Source: Dehalococcoidia bacterium (GTDB taxonomy: Bacteria > Chloroflexota > Dehalococcoidia > UBA6926). Taken from it: a DNA stretch of 50,826 nucleotides. Location: NCBI GenBank assembly GCA_009841045.1, contig VXMO01000054.1, positions 1-50,826 of the forward strand, given 5' to 3'. A model generated the notes under the pieces. The model made no database searches. It had not been told where the DNA came from and worked only from the letters and a program-made list of their open reading frames with translations. A program made the position numbers and the translations under genes. Shown in pieces: positions 16,458 to 24,492 of the stretch; the first letter of the stretch is position 1; each line of letters begins with the position of its first letter.

Positions 16458-17297
16458 ATGGCGGCGCAGATGATCACGGCAAACGGTATTGAACAATGCT
16501 ATGAGGTCTCCGGAGTCCAGGGCGCGCCGTGGGTGACGCTTGTTCACGGCTCCGGCGACAACCACAACATGTGGTGGCTGCAGGTTCCGGCACTGGCGGA
16601 GTCGTTCCACATCCTCAGCTATGACGTGCGGGGGCACGGCGACACCGAGACTCCTGAGGATGATTCGCTGAGCCAGATGACATTCGTCGATGATCTTGCC
16701 GCGTTGCTGGACGGTTTGGGCATCGAGCGTACGGCGTTGATCGGCTACTCGATGGGCGGTGGTATCGTGCGCAACTTTGCCGCCACGCACCCGAACCGGG
16801 TATGGGGGGCGGTGATTTCGAACGGCGGGAGACTCGATCCTCCTCCACCCGCAAATGCAGAGGAGGCCGCGGCGGCACAGAAGATGCGCGACGAACGAAT
16901 CGCCGGTATTCGAAGCGGCGGGATGGACTTTGTCTTCGAGGGATGGCGTGAGCAGGTCTACACACCGGAGTTCCGTGAGGCTCGACCGCAGATCGTAGAG
17001 GCCCATTATGCAATCACGACTTCCAACGACCCTGAGAAGTACGTCCGCGTGATGGCAGGCATGGGCGGTCCGTCCGGCGTAGACGTGGCGAACATCACGT
17101 CGCCCACGCTGATCGTTGTTGGGGCAGGGGACCAATACACCGGGCCGGAGGCGGCGAATGACCTTGCGGCTGCGATGACCGGCACGCAGGCCGGTGTTGA
17201 AGTCTTTCCCACGCGACATGGGACGCCGTTCGAGCGTCATGAGGAATACAACCGGACTCTTCTGGACTTCCTGAACGAGAACACGCCGACGAACTGA
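16458..17297 (+). CDS. Alpha/beta hydrolase, 3-oxoadipate enol-lactonase-like
   Basis: A 279-aa alpha/beta-fold hydrolase. The triad is visible: nucleophile Ser98 in LIGYSMGGG, acid Asp225 in VVGAGDQYTG, and His254 in PTRHGTPFE. The oxyanion segment is HGSGDNHNMW at 30-39. The overall pattern, with GYDVRGHG-like SYDVRGHGDTETP, is that of PcaD, epoxide-hydrolase and esterase relatives; the substrate is not determined by context. The ATG at 16458 has a G-rich site (GGGGATTGGGGGG) just upstream. A strong terminator follows 18 nt after the stop, so it is monocistronic. Confidence 0.85.
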   Translation: MAAQMITANGIEQCYEVSGVQGAPWVTLVHGSGDNHNMWWLQVPALAESFHILSYDVRGHGDTETPEDDSLSQMTFVDDLAALLDGLGIERTALIGYSMGGGIVRNFAATHPNRVWGAVISNGGRLDPPPPANAEEAAAAQKMRDERIAGIRSGGMDFVFEGWREQVYTPEFREARPQIVEAHYAITTSNDPEKYVRVMAGMGGPSGVDVANITSPTLIVVGAGDQYTGPEAANDLAAAMTGTQAGVEVFPTRHGTPFERHEEYNRTLLDFLNENTPTN

Positions 17298-17315
17298 GTA
17301 GAGCAACCAACAATT

Positions 17316-17343
17316 GAGAGGGCGGCTCATGAGCCGCCCTCTC
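17316..17343. terminator. 28-nt perfect palindrome, terminator
   Basis: 14-nt arms GAGAGGGCGGCTCA and TGAGCCGCCCTCTC, followed by GCGTTTTG. It ends the hydrolase transcript. Its middle 20 nt are identical to those of the terminator at 3473-3500. Confidence 0.75.
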
Positions 17344-17479
17344 GCGTTTTGAGTTCCTGGTGAACGCACGCCTTAAAGGCAGCACCGCTTTACGCCTAAG
17401 CAGCCTTACCACTTGACAGCTCTTGACGCTGTTTTACCACGTCGATTCGTACAAAACGCCTCACTTTGTGGTGTTCGCC

Positions 17480-17507
17480 TTGACCCTTGTAATCCGATGG
17501 TTAGACT
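17480..17507 (+). promoter_or_regulatory. Promoter upstream of first dppB-like gene
   Basis: TTGACC at 17480-17485 and TAGACT at 17502-17507 are 16 nt apart, about 85 nt before the ATG. A perfect TTGACA also occurs at 17413 but lacks a matching -10. The rest of 17344-17591 holds no credible gene. Confidence 0.45.
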
Positions 17508-17591
17508 GGCCTGAATATCCGGCGCGGTGGAGGACGACACTGCTCCGTGAAAGGCATGCGCAGAGAGAATCGCACGGGGAGGGCGAATCCG

Positions 17592-18551
17592 ATGTGGGCA
17601 TACATTGTGCGCCGGCTGTTGCTGGCAATACCGACACTGTTGGGCGTTACGGTTGTTGTCTTTCTAATCATGCGTGTCGCGCCGGGCGATCTGGCGCTGA
17701 TGATCATCTGCGGGCCGGGCGGGGACTGTACCTTCGATCAGGCTGCCCTCGAACGTATCCGTGAGGAGCTTGGGCTAAACAAGCCACTCTACGTACAGTA
17801 CTTTGATTGGCTGTTTGGCATCCTGACTCTGGACTTCGGGCGGTCGTTCTTCTACAACGCGGAGATGTCCACGCTGCTTGCGCGTAAGGCCCCGCTGAGT
17901 CTGCAAGTTGGATTGATGGGGCTTGTGTTCGGCAGCCTTTTGGGCATTGTGGGCGGGGTCATTGCGGCCCTCAAGCAGGACACGCTTACCGACTACCTCA
18001 TTCGCGGCACTGCGATTCTTGGCATCTCCGTTCCGACATTCTGGAGTGGGATGATGCTCATCCTGATCTTCGTGAGGATGTTTGACTGGATTCCGCGGCA
18101 GGGCTACATCCCCCTCTGGGAAGACCCAATCGCCAACTTGGCGCAGCTGGTGTGGCCGGCGCTGATTATCGGCCTTGGCTTTCTGATGGGGGTGCCGCTC
18201 CGCATGATGCGGGCCACGATGCTGGAGGTTATGCGTGAGGACTATGTGCGGACCGCGAGGTCCAAAGGTCTTAAGGAGAGGGTCATCATCGTCCGCCACG
18301 CCATGCGCAACGCTCTCATCCCAGTGCTCACGCTCATTGGCATATTCCTGCCGATCACGGTGACGGGACTCGTGGTGACAGAGCAGGTCTTTGGTCTGCC
18401 AGGGATAGGCCGCATGATGGTGGACGCGATCAGCCAGAGAGATTACCCGGTTGTTCAACTGGTTGTAACGCTAGCGGGCTTTGCCGTCGTCGCCGCGAAT
18501 CTCGGCGTGGACATGCTCTACGGGTGGCTGGATCCGCGCATCCGCTACTAG
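17592..18551 (+). CDS. ABC peptide/nickel-type permease (DppB family), copy 1
   Basis: Inner-membrane permease of the DppB/OppB family, 319 aa, with six hydrophobic helices. The ATPase-contact EAA loop reads EVMREDYVRTARSKGLKERVIIVRHAMRNALIP near residue 210, and the C-terminus GWLDPRIRY is typical. I use the ATG at 17592 (MWAYIVRRLLL), which has GGGGAGGG about 10 nt upstream and matches the start of copy 2; the longer frame from 17547 has no comparable site. The family moves di/oligopeptides, nickel, or sugars; the substrate is unknown because no binding protein or ATPase gene is adjacent. Copy 2 has exactly the same length. Confidence 0.88.
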   Translation: MWAYIVRRLLLAIPTLLGVTVVVFLIMRVAPGDLALMIICGPGGDCTFDQAALERIREELGLNKPLYVQYFDWLFGILTLDFGRSFFYNAEMSTLLARKAPLSLQVGLMGLVFGSLLGIVGGVIAALKQDTLTDYLIRGTAILGISVPTFWSGMMLILIFVRMFDWIPRQGYIPLWEDPIANLAQLVWPALIIGLGFLMGVPLRMMRATMLEVMREDYVRTARSKGLKERVIIVRHAMRNALIPVLTLIGIFLPITVTGLVVTEQVFGLPGIGRMMVDAISQRDYPVVQLVVTLAGFAVVAANLGVDMLYGWLDPRIRY

Positions 18552-18587
18552 GTCATGAGGATGTTGCAAGCATCCAAGCTGAAGAAA

Positions 18588-18639
18588 GGTTGTCTCGAAG
18601 GCAGCTTACTTCGGGGCAACCTACCCAAATCCCTTTGGG
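18588..18639 (+). other. Two consecutive hairpins between the dppB copies
   Basis: Hairpin 1 (18588-18621) has a 13-bp stem with two G-U pairs: GGTTGTCTCGAAG pairs with CTTCGGGGCAACC. Hairpin 2 (18624-18639) is CCCAAA-TCCC-TTTGGG. No T-run follows. They may terminate or stabilise the copy-1 transcript ahead of the separate promoter at 18654. Confidence 0.45.
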
Positions 18640-18653
18640 CGAGCGATAAATGC

Positions 18654-18682
18654 TTGACACGCGTAGGGGTCATCCATAGCAT
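18654..18682 (+). promoter_or_regulatory. sigma70-type promoter of second dppB-like gene
   Basis: A perfect TTGACA (18654-18659) and TAGCAT (18677-18682) are separated by the ideal 17 nt, about 96 nt before the ATG of copy 2. It shows that copy 2 and the DppC-like gene can be expressed separately from copy 1. Confidence 0.65.
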
Positions 18683-18778
18683 GGTGCGAAACACGGGCAA
18701 CGAGCCGTGGCGCATGCAACGGCACGATTACCGAATGACGCAGGCTGGCTTGTAGCCTACGGGGAGGGGCGAAAGCAG

Positions 18779-19738
18779 ATGTGGGCATATGTAATACGCC
18801 GCATTTTGTTGGCGGTGCCAACAATCCTTGGCGTGACAATCGTGGTCTTTCTGATCATGCGCATCGCGCCGGGAGACGTGGCCATCATGATGCTTGGCGG
18901 CGGCGAAGGCGGCGGAGGCATTGACCCTGAGGCACTTGAGCGAATTCGCACAGAACTAGGCTTAAACAAACCGCTCTATGAACAGTATCTGGGTTGGATC
19001 TATGGACTGTTCACACTCGATTTTGGCAAGTCCTTTTTCTACAACGCCGATATGGATCGGCTGATTGCACGGAAAGCTCCTCTCAGTCTCCAGGTTGGCC
19101 TGATGGGCCTCATCATCGGGAGTATCCTGGGAATCGCCGGCGGGGTCATCGCAGCACTCAAGCAAGACACATTCTTCGACTACCTCATTCGCGGCATCGC
19201 GATTCTTGGCATCTCCGTTCCGACATTCTGGAGCGGAATGATGCTGATTCTCATCTTTGTCCGGCTGTTTGACTGGATTCCCCGGCAGGGATATACCCCC
19301 ATCTGGGAAGACCCAGTGGGAAATCTGGCGCAGTTGATTTGGCCTGCTCTCATCATTGGACTTGGATTCCTGATGGGTGTGCCGTTGCGCATGATGCGAG
19401 CCACGATGCTCGAAGTCATGCGGGAAGACTATATCCGCACGGCGCGAGCAAAAGGCCTTAAGGAGCGCGTGATTATCGTCCGCCACGCCATGCGGAACGC
19501 CCTTATTCCGGTGCTTACCCTGATCGGCATCTTCCTGCCGATCACCGTGACCGGCCTCGTCGTCACGGAACAGGTCTTCGGTCTTCCGGGCATTGGCCGC
19601 ATGATGGTGGACTCCATCAACCAGCGGGATTTCCCCGTCGTTCAGCTCGTTGTGACGCTTACCGGCTTTGCCGTTGTCGCAGCGAATCTGGGAGTGGATC
19701 TGCTGTACGGTTGGCTTGATCCAAGGATCCGGTACTAG
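18779..19738 (+). CDS. ABC peptide/nickel-type permease (DppB family), copy 2
   Basis: 319-aa paralogue of the preceding gene, more than 80% identical by eye. The second half is almost invariant, while residues about 36-80 diverge most (copy 2 has a Gly-rich GGGEGGGG turn where copy 1 has two cysteines). The EAA loop is EVMREDYIRTARAKGLKERVIIVRHAMRNALIP. The ATG at 18779 follows GGGGAGGGGCG, the same leader motif as in copy 1. With the DppC-like gene 82 nt downstream it could form one permease heterodimer; copy 1 could replace it for another substrate. No partner ATPase or binding protein is in the window. Confidence 0.88.
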   Translation: MWAYVIRRILLAVPTILGVTIVVFLIMRIAPGDVAIMMLGGGEGGGGIDPEALERIRTELGLNKPLYEQYLGWIYGLFTLDFGKSFFYNADMDRLIARKAPLSLQVGLMGLIIGSILGIAGGVIAALKQDTFFDYLIRGIAILGISVPTFWSGMMLILIFVRLFDWIPRQGYTPIWEDPVGNLAQLIWPALIIGLGFLMGVPLRMMRATMLEVMREDYIRTARAKGLKERVIIVRHAMRNALIPVLTLIGIFLPITVTGLVVTEQVFGLPGIGRMMVDSINQRDFPVVQLVVTLTGFAVVAANLGVDLLYGWLDPRIRY

Positions 19739-19820
19739 ACCGCCCGGCAGGCGTGAGAGAAGAGAAGCAGCCGCGTTCAGGCTGAAAAACGAGTAGACGG
19801 CACTCAGAGGGAGCAGAGAG

Positions 19821-20756
19821 ATGGCGGCACAGACTGAAGCGGTCGCAGAGATTATCGGTCAGCGGCGACGGCGAAACATCCTGCAGCGCAACTGGCTGCT
19901 GTGGCGAAGACGCCCCCTAGGATTAGTGGGATTGGGGTTGGTGGCCATCCTGATTCTTATGGCGGCGACTGCACCGATCTGGCAGATTTTGACGGCCAAC
20001 GCCTCAAACTATGACGGCTTCATCGATTACCGCTACGCCTCGCAGATATCGGCGCAGTTGGTCGGGCCGAGCGCTGAGCACTGGTTGGGCGGGGATCGAT
20101 ACGGACGTGACCTGTTTACCAGGATCGTGTACGGCGCCCAGATTTCTCTGTACGTCGGTTTCGCAGTGGCCATGGGTGCAGGAACCATTGCCGGCATCCT
20201 TGGAATCACGAGCGCGTACTTCGGTGGTTGGGTAGATCTGCTGGGTCAGCGCCTCGTTGACGTTCTGCAGGCATTCCCGGGCCTGATTCTTGCGATGGCC
20301 ATTGTCGCTATCCTTCAGACCTTCAGCATTGAGGTCACGATTATCGCAATTTCAATTCCGGCCCTACCTGCCATGATTCGTGTTGTGCGCGGTCAGGCAT
20401 TATCCGTAACGAAGACGGATTACGTGCTGGCCGGCCGAACCATTGGAGCAAGCCACCTCCGGCTCATTTTCCGGTACATCATGCCCAACTCGATGGCGCC
20501 GTGGATCATCGTTGTGACCGGCCGCCTGGGCTCTGCAATCACAACAGAGGCATCACTGAGCTTCCTCGGTTTGGGAGTACCTGAGCCACACCCGTCCTGG
20601 GGCGGTATGCTCAACGCCAGCGCGTTGGACTTTGCCGAGCTTGCTCCGCACATCATTGTTTTCCCCGGCCTTGCTCTCAGCCTGGCGGTGTTCGGATTCA
20701 ATGTGTTTGGAGACGCTCTTCGGGACGTGTTGGATCCGCGACTGCGAGGACGCTAA
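19821..20756 (+). CDS. ABC peptide/nickel-type permease (DppC family)
   Basis: Second permease of a DppBC-type importer, 311 aa. It has the usual N-terminal cytoplasmic segment (about 35 residues, Arg-rich) before the first membrane helix, the HWLGGDRYGRDLFTRIVYGAQISL motif diagnostic of OppC/DppC, an EAA loop (YVLAGRTIGASHLRLIFRYIMPN) and the C-terminal DPRLRGR. The start is ATG 19821 with GAGGGAGCAGAGAG upstream. It follows the second dppB copy and ends before a strong terminator. The ATPases and binding protein must be encoded elsewhere. Confidence 0.9.
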   Translation: MAAQTEAVAEIIGQRRRRNILQRNWLLWRRRPLGLVGLGLVAILILMAATAPIWQILTANASNYDGFIDYRYASQISAQLVGPSAEHWLGGDRYGRDLFTRIVYGAQISLYVGFAVAMGAGTIAGILGITSAYFGGWVDLLGQRLVDVLQAFPGLILAMAIVAILQTFSIEVTIIAISIPALPAMIRVVRGQALSVTKTDYVLAGRTIGASHLRLIFRYIMPNSMAPWIIVVTGRLGSAITTEASLSFLGLGVPEPHPSWGGMLNASALDFAELAPHIIVFPGLALSLAVFGFNVFGDALRDVLDPRLRGR

Positions 20757-20804
20757 TCCCCGAGGGCGTGTCGATCCTAATCGAACGTCCATCATGGCAA
20801 GCGA

Positions 20805-20836
20805 AAATGACCCCGGCTCTACAGCCGGGGTCATTT
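20805..20836. terminator. Strong terminator after dppC-like gene
   Basis: 14-bp perfect stem AAATGACCCCGGCT / AGCCGGGGTCATTT with a CTAC loop. A-rich on one side and T-rich on the other, so it can work in both directions. Confidence 0.75.
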
Positions 20837-20903
20837 GATGCCAAGTTTACCCCTGAGGGAAAGTGCCTATATCATTAGCCGGTGCGGGGAGGCGCTTCAT
20901 TCC

Positions 20904-21893
20904 ATGAGACGATGGTTGGCAATCTTTGCGGTGTTCATTGTGGGCAGCATCGCCGTGTCCGGTTGCGATGGGGATCCTAGCTATACAGTCTATTTCCAGT
21001 CTGACCGGAATGGAAATTGGGACATTTATTCAATTCAACACGACGGCACCATGGAGGCACAGGTCACTGATCATCCCGCAGATGACCTGTACCCCGTCGT
21101 CAACTCTGATGGAACTAAAGTGGCGTTTATTCGGCGTTCGGGCAATGCGACAGACGTCATCCTCGTGGACACTGAAGAGGGCAATGAAATCAACCTCACC
21201 AATGGCCGGGCAGGCGGGACAATCGAGTCAATAACCTGGTATCCGGAAGGGGATCGGTTGCTTGTCACGCTTTGGACTATGGGCCTCGCTTCCGGTCGCC
21301 CTCAACTCTATTGGATGGGTGAAGAAGGAATGGCTGACGACGATACAGGGATGCATTTGCTTGGTCAGGACACGGCCTATTCCTACTGGAATCCCCGGAT
21401 GAATGCGGCTGGCGAGGAGATAGCGGTATCTGCCAGCCTTTCATTAGAAAGTGTTGATGTCCACATCCTCGACAGTGCTGGACAGTTCATTCGTGTTGTC
21501 CCACACGAGACTTTCCTGAGGCCGACTGGAGAGTTCAGGGCGCCGACCGCCACTGAGGATTACGCAGACTACGCCCCAAATGGTCGAGATGTCATTATGC
21601 AATCCAACGCTCCTGCTCTGACAAATCCGAGCAATGCCATTCACCTCTGGTATGTCTCATCACAAGGGCGGCGAAGCGCCGATCTCACTCCAGATGCACC
21701 CTATAACAGCATGCAGCCCGCCTGGTCTACTGTGCTGGACGGGCAGACCATCGTCTTTGCGAGCGATCGTGACGGCAACAATGAGATTTACCTGTGGAGC
21801 CAGACCGAAGGGGCGGAGCCGGTTCGTCTAACTGACAATCCGGCCAATGACTCGAACCCCAGCTGGCTCAGAAATGATCCGAATGCTGATTAG
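20904..21893 (+). CDS. TolB/PD40-type beta-propeller lipoprotein
   Basis: A 329-aa exported protein. It begins MRRWLAIFAVFIVGSIAVSGC, a signal peptide ending in a lipobox (VSGC), so it is probably membrane-anchored on the outside. The body shows PD40/WD40-like blades: VYFQSDRNGNWDIYSIQHDG, the DDLYPVVNSDGTKVAFIRR blade, and FASDRDGNNEIYLWSQ followed by LTDNPANDSNPSW. Such propellers bind proteins or polysaccharides. I use the ATG at 20904 with GGGGAGG 12 nt upstream; the longer frame from 20835 would bury the signal peptide. Function unknown. Confidence 0.82.
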   Translation: MRRWLAIFAVFIVGSIAVSGCDGDPSYTVYFQSDRNGNWDIYSIQHDGTMEAQVTDHPADDLYPVVNSDGTKVAFIRRSGNATDVILVDTEEGNEINLTNGRAGGTIESITWYPEGDRLLVTLWTMGLASGRPQLYWMGEEGMADDDTGMHLLGQDTAYSYWNPRMNAAGEEIAVSASLSLESVDVHILDSAGQFIRVVPHETFLRPTGEFRAPTATEDYADYAPNGRDVIMQSNAPALTNPSNAIHLWYVSSQGRRSADLTPDAPYNSMQPAWSTVLDGQTIVFASDRDGNNEIYLWSQTEGAEPVRLTDNPANDSNPSWLRNDPNAD

Positions 21894-21915
21894 CTAGCCT
21901 CGTCGGTGGGCTAGC
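21893..21915. terminator. Hairpin spanning two convergent stop codons
   Basis: GCTAGCC (21893-21899) pairs with GGCTAGC (21909-21915) around a 9-nt loop. The stem covers both stop codons of the convergent lipoprotein and permease genes, suggesting a compact bidirectional terminator. No clear T-runs. Confidence 0.45.
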
Positions 21916-22693
21916 GATCATCCCGATTCCAGCGGGTCAGGCGGCGTTCGATGCCGTCAACCGCATAGTAGACACCGAGCCCAAGCAGAGCCATCGCTAT
22001 CACACCAGCGTACATTTCCTCGTAGGCCAGACGTCCCCACGATTCAACAAGGATGTAGTATCCAAGCCCCTGCCGGGTGCCGAAACTCTCCACGAAGAAC
22101 AGAACGGCAATAGAGACGCCGGTGCTGACACGGAGGGCGGTGAAGAGCCCGGGCAGCGATGCGGGCATGAAGACAAATCGCAAGAGCTGGAGACGGTTGG
22201 CGCCGAGAGAGCGGACCGAAAGGACCAGCTCCGGCCGCACGGTGCGAACCTCGTCACGCACCAGGATCAGGATCTGAAAGAACAAAATAAGTGCGATCAT
22301 TGTCACCTTGCTCGCGTCGCCCAGCCCAAGCAAGAGCAGGATAACGGGAAGCGCGACGATCTTGGGGATGGGATAGCTGAGGTAGATGATGGGCGCGGAC
22401 AGCGTATAGAGTCTGGCGTTCGTGCCAAGTATGAGTCCCAGGGGCGCCGCGATCGCGATTGAAATTGCGATGGCAAGTACGACGCGATAGGCGCTGACCG
22501 CTGCGTGCCCCAACAGGCCTTCATCAAGCTGTTCGACAAACGTCAGGCTGACGGGCACAGGGCCGGGCAGAATGTTGGAGTTCACAATCCATGACACAAC
22601 CTGCCACACAAACAGGCCGGCCAGCACGGCGACAATGCCGCCACCTAACGTCGTCGCGCGACTCCGCAGCCGGCCAAGCGCCGATTCGTTCAT
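21911..22693 (-). CDS. ABC permease, SsuC/TauC/ThiX type
   Basis: 260-aa inner-membrane permease of the nitrate/sulfonate/taurine/HMP-type importers, with about six hydrophobic segments. The EAA loop is visible in the middle (VRPELVLSVRSLGANRLQLLRFVFMPASLPGLFTALRVSTG). The start overlaps the ATPase stop by ATGA. It is the last gene of a seven-gene operon beginning with tetR. Which substrate it carries is open; relatives carry small organic anions or thiamine precursors. Confidence 0.88.
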   Translation of the reverse strand: MNESALGRLRSRATTLGGGIVAVLAGLFVWQVVSWIVNSNILPGPVPVSLTFVEQLDEGLLGHAAVSAYRVVLAIAISIAIAAPLGLILGTNARLYTLSAPIIYLSYPIPKIVALPVILLLLGLGDASKVTMIALILFFQILILVRDEVRTVRPELVLSVRSLGANRLQLLRFVFMPASLPGLFTALRVSTGVSIAVLFFVESFGTRQGLGYYILVESWGRLAYEEMYAGVIAMALLGLGVYYAVDGIERRLTRWNRDDR

Positions 22694-23463
22694 CTGGAGG
22701 CCGCTGCTTCCGGGTTCGTGTTCAGCCTGGATCTTACGTTGCTAGCAAGTTCTCTAAAGTCATCAGAGCCGATGAAACCGTCTCGTCCTGCGCCCGGATT
22801 GTCGATGATCGTTGCCGGGTCGTCAGGCCCGGCGCCCATAATCAGGATCTTGTTGCCCAACATGACGGCCTCATTGATGTCGTGGGTGATGAGGACGGCG
22901 CTGCGGCCGCGTGCAATTCCAAGTTCCAGGGCCAGGAGTTGAAGCGACTCACGGGTGAGGGCGTCAAGGGCGCTGAACGGTTCATCCATGAGTAAGAGCG
23001 TTGGCGCTACGGCGAGCGTGCGCGCGATGGCCACGCGCTGCTTCTGGCCGCCGGAGAGTTGGCCGGGAAAGCGTTTTGAATAGTCACCGAGTCCCAAGCG
23101 ATCAAGCCATGACTGCGCCTCTGAGCGCCATTCGCGTCCGGGAGATCCTCGCAGCCTAAGCCCCATGCCGACGTTGTTCACGGCGGTCTCCCAGGGAAGG
23201 AGGCCGTGATCCTGCAAGATGAGTCCGATGTCACGTCGAGGGCCGCTGATGGGTTCTCCCGCGATGGTTACATCACCGCTGTCGGGGAGGCGCAGACCGG
23301 CAAGGATGTAGAGCAGGGTGGTCTTGCCGCACCCTGATGGGCCGATGATCGCCCACGATTCACCGTCAGACATCTCCCACGAAAAATCTCGCAGAACTGC
23401 AACGCCCCCGGGGTACGCGAACGTCACGTCCCCGAGGGCTGCGATTGGCTTCTGGTCAGTCAT
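22690..23463 (-). CDS. ABC ATPase, SsuB/TauB/ThiZ type
   Basis: 257-aa nucleotide-binding subunit. Walker [10 protein letters not shown] at residues 41-49, Q-loop in [20 protein letters not shown], signature [13 protein letters not shown], Walker [13 protein letters not shown] and switch His in [11 protein letters not shown]. The Q-loop wording is that of the nitrate/sulfonate/taurine importer subfamily. It lies 30 nt after the SBP gene and overlaps the permease gene by 4 nt, completing an importer. Confidence 0.92.
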   Translation of the reverse strand: MTDQKPIAALGDVTFAYPGGVAVLRDFSWEMSDGESWAIIGPSGCGKTTLLYILAGLRLPDSGDVTIAGEPISGPRRDIGLILQDHGLLPWETAVNNVGMGLRLRGSPGREWRSEAQSWLDRLGLGDYSKRFPGQLSGGQKQRVAIARTLAVAPTLLLMDEPFSALDALTRESLQLLALELGIARGRSAVLITHDINEAVMLGNKILIMGAGPDDPATIIDNPGAGRDGFIGSDDFRELASNVRSRLNTNPEAAASR

Positions 23464-23493
23464 GGCGAGACTGCCGATGCGCGTAAGGTACTC

Positions 23494-24492
23494 CTATGGG
23501 ATGAACCGTGGATGCACCCACTGACCGTACTCTCTTGCCTGGTCAATCAGGCCCTTCTCGATCAGCCAGTCGGAAGCCTGCTGTGTCTCAGAAGCAGTCG
23601 GAACATCATTGCTGGGGAATGGTGGAACGTTGAATATCCCAACAAGGAATTCGGGCAGGCGTGCCTTCTCCGGCAGAAGGTAGGCGTACTGGTCAGGATT
23701 GGCGTTGATTCGCTGCACGGCCTCCTCATGAACTTCGAGGAATTTCTTCACGTTTGCCTCGTGATCCGCCAGGTAGTCGACATTGAACTCCATAACGCTC
23801 ATCCCTAATCGACTTTGGCGATCATCAAGTATCACTGTTCCTCCCGCGTTCACGGCGAGAGTGATGAGCGGCTCCGGCAGCACCGCCGCGTCCAACTGTC
23901 CTTGCGACAGTAGCTCCATGCGGACCGGGATTGCGGCAACCTCCGTCTTCTCAACGGAATCACGGTCGAGTTCGGCGTCGTCGAGGTACAGATCAAGATG
24001 GTATTCAATCAGGGAGTTGGTGGAGATGCCAACGCTCCTGCCCCCCAGGTCCGCGGGCGACTCAATGCCACTGTCCGCTCCGGCAACCAGGGCGATCATC
24101 GCCACATCGCCGGTGGCGCGGTACGTCGTCTTCACGATTGAAACCTTGTGGCTCTCCCCGTTGATCAAGCCGGTAGCAATCAGGTCTGCGAGTTGGCCGT
24201 CGATTGCGCCGGATTCCAGCGCCACGTTGCGTTCCAGCGCGCTGCTGAACGTTTCCAGTGTGACGTTGAGACCGGCGGCCTCGAACAGGCCCTCTTCCTC
24301 TGCAAGGTAGAACGGCACGCTGTCAATGATGGGCAGCAGCCCGACGCGTATCGGGGTATCGTCAACTTCGGGCGTGGGTGTAGGTGTTGGCTCTGGTGTG
24401 GCGGTGGGCTCTTCGGCCTCACATGCCGCGACCAGGAGCATGGCTGCCATGGCAGCTGCTATCAGTACCAAGATCAGTCCGGTTCGCTTCAC
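23494..24492 (-). CDS. NMT1/THI5-like substrate-binding lipoprotein
   Basis: 332-aa solute-binding protein of the SsuA/THI5/NMT1 fold. The signal peptide ends in the lipobox LVAAC and is followed by a Thr/Pro-rich spacer (residues about 27-43). The mature domain opens with IRVGLLPIIDSVPFYLAEEEGLFEAAGLNVTLE, the usual first strand and helix of the family, with GRSVGISTNSLIEY and LDAAVLPEPLITLAV later. The start is a GTG at 24492 that overlaps the ubiX stop (GTGA), so translation is coupled to ubiX. That link between a prFMN enzyme and an importer is unusual. The cytoplasmic enzymes MqnA/MqnD share this fold, but the signal peptide and lipobox point to transport. Confidence 0.88.
   Translation of the reverse strand: MKRTGLILVLIAAAMAAMLLVAACEAEEPTATPEPTPTPTPEVDDTPIRVGLLPIIDSVPFYLAEEEGLFEAAGLNVTLETFSSALERNVALESGAIDGQLADLIATGLINGESHKVSIVKTTYRATGDVAMIALVAGADSGIESPADLGGRSVGISTNSLIEYHLDLYLDDAELDRDSVEKTEVAAIPVRMELLSQGQLDAAVLPEPLITLAVNAGGTVILDDRQSRLGMSVMEFNVDYLADHEANVKKFLEVHEEAVQRINANPDQYAYLLPEKARLPEFLVGIFNVPPFPSNDVPTASETQQASDWLIEKGLIDQAREYGQWVHPRFIP

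Noticed and set aside
16320-17369. Upstream extension of the SRPBCC frame on the minus strand to 17369
   Set aside because: It runs opposite to the alpha/beta hydrolase gene. The SRPBCC family start and a G-rich ribosome-binding site are at 16319.
24361-24420. Thr/Pro repeat region as a tandem DNA repeat
   Set aside because: It encodes the flexible linker of the SBP lipoprotein; similar linkers occur in the AttH-like lipoprotein. It is low-complexity protein, not a repeat element.
23494-24492. The SBP read as MqnA/MqnD, enzymes of menaquinone synthesis with the same fold
   Set aside because: A signal peptide with lipobox and adjacent ATPase and permease genes show a transport protein.
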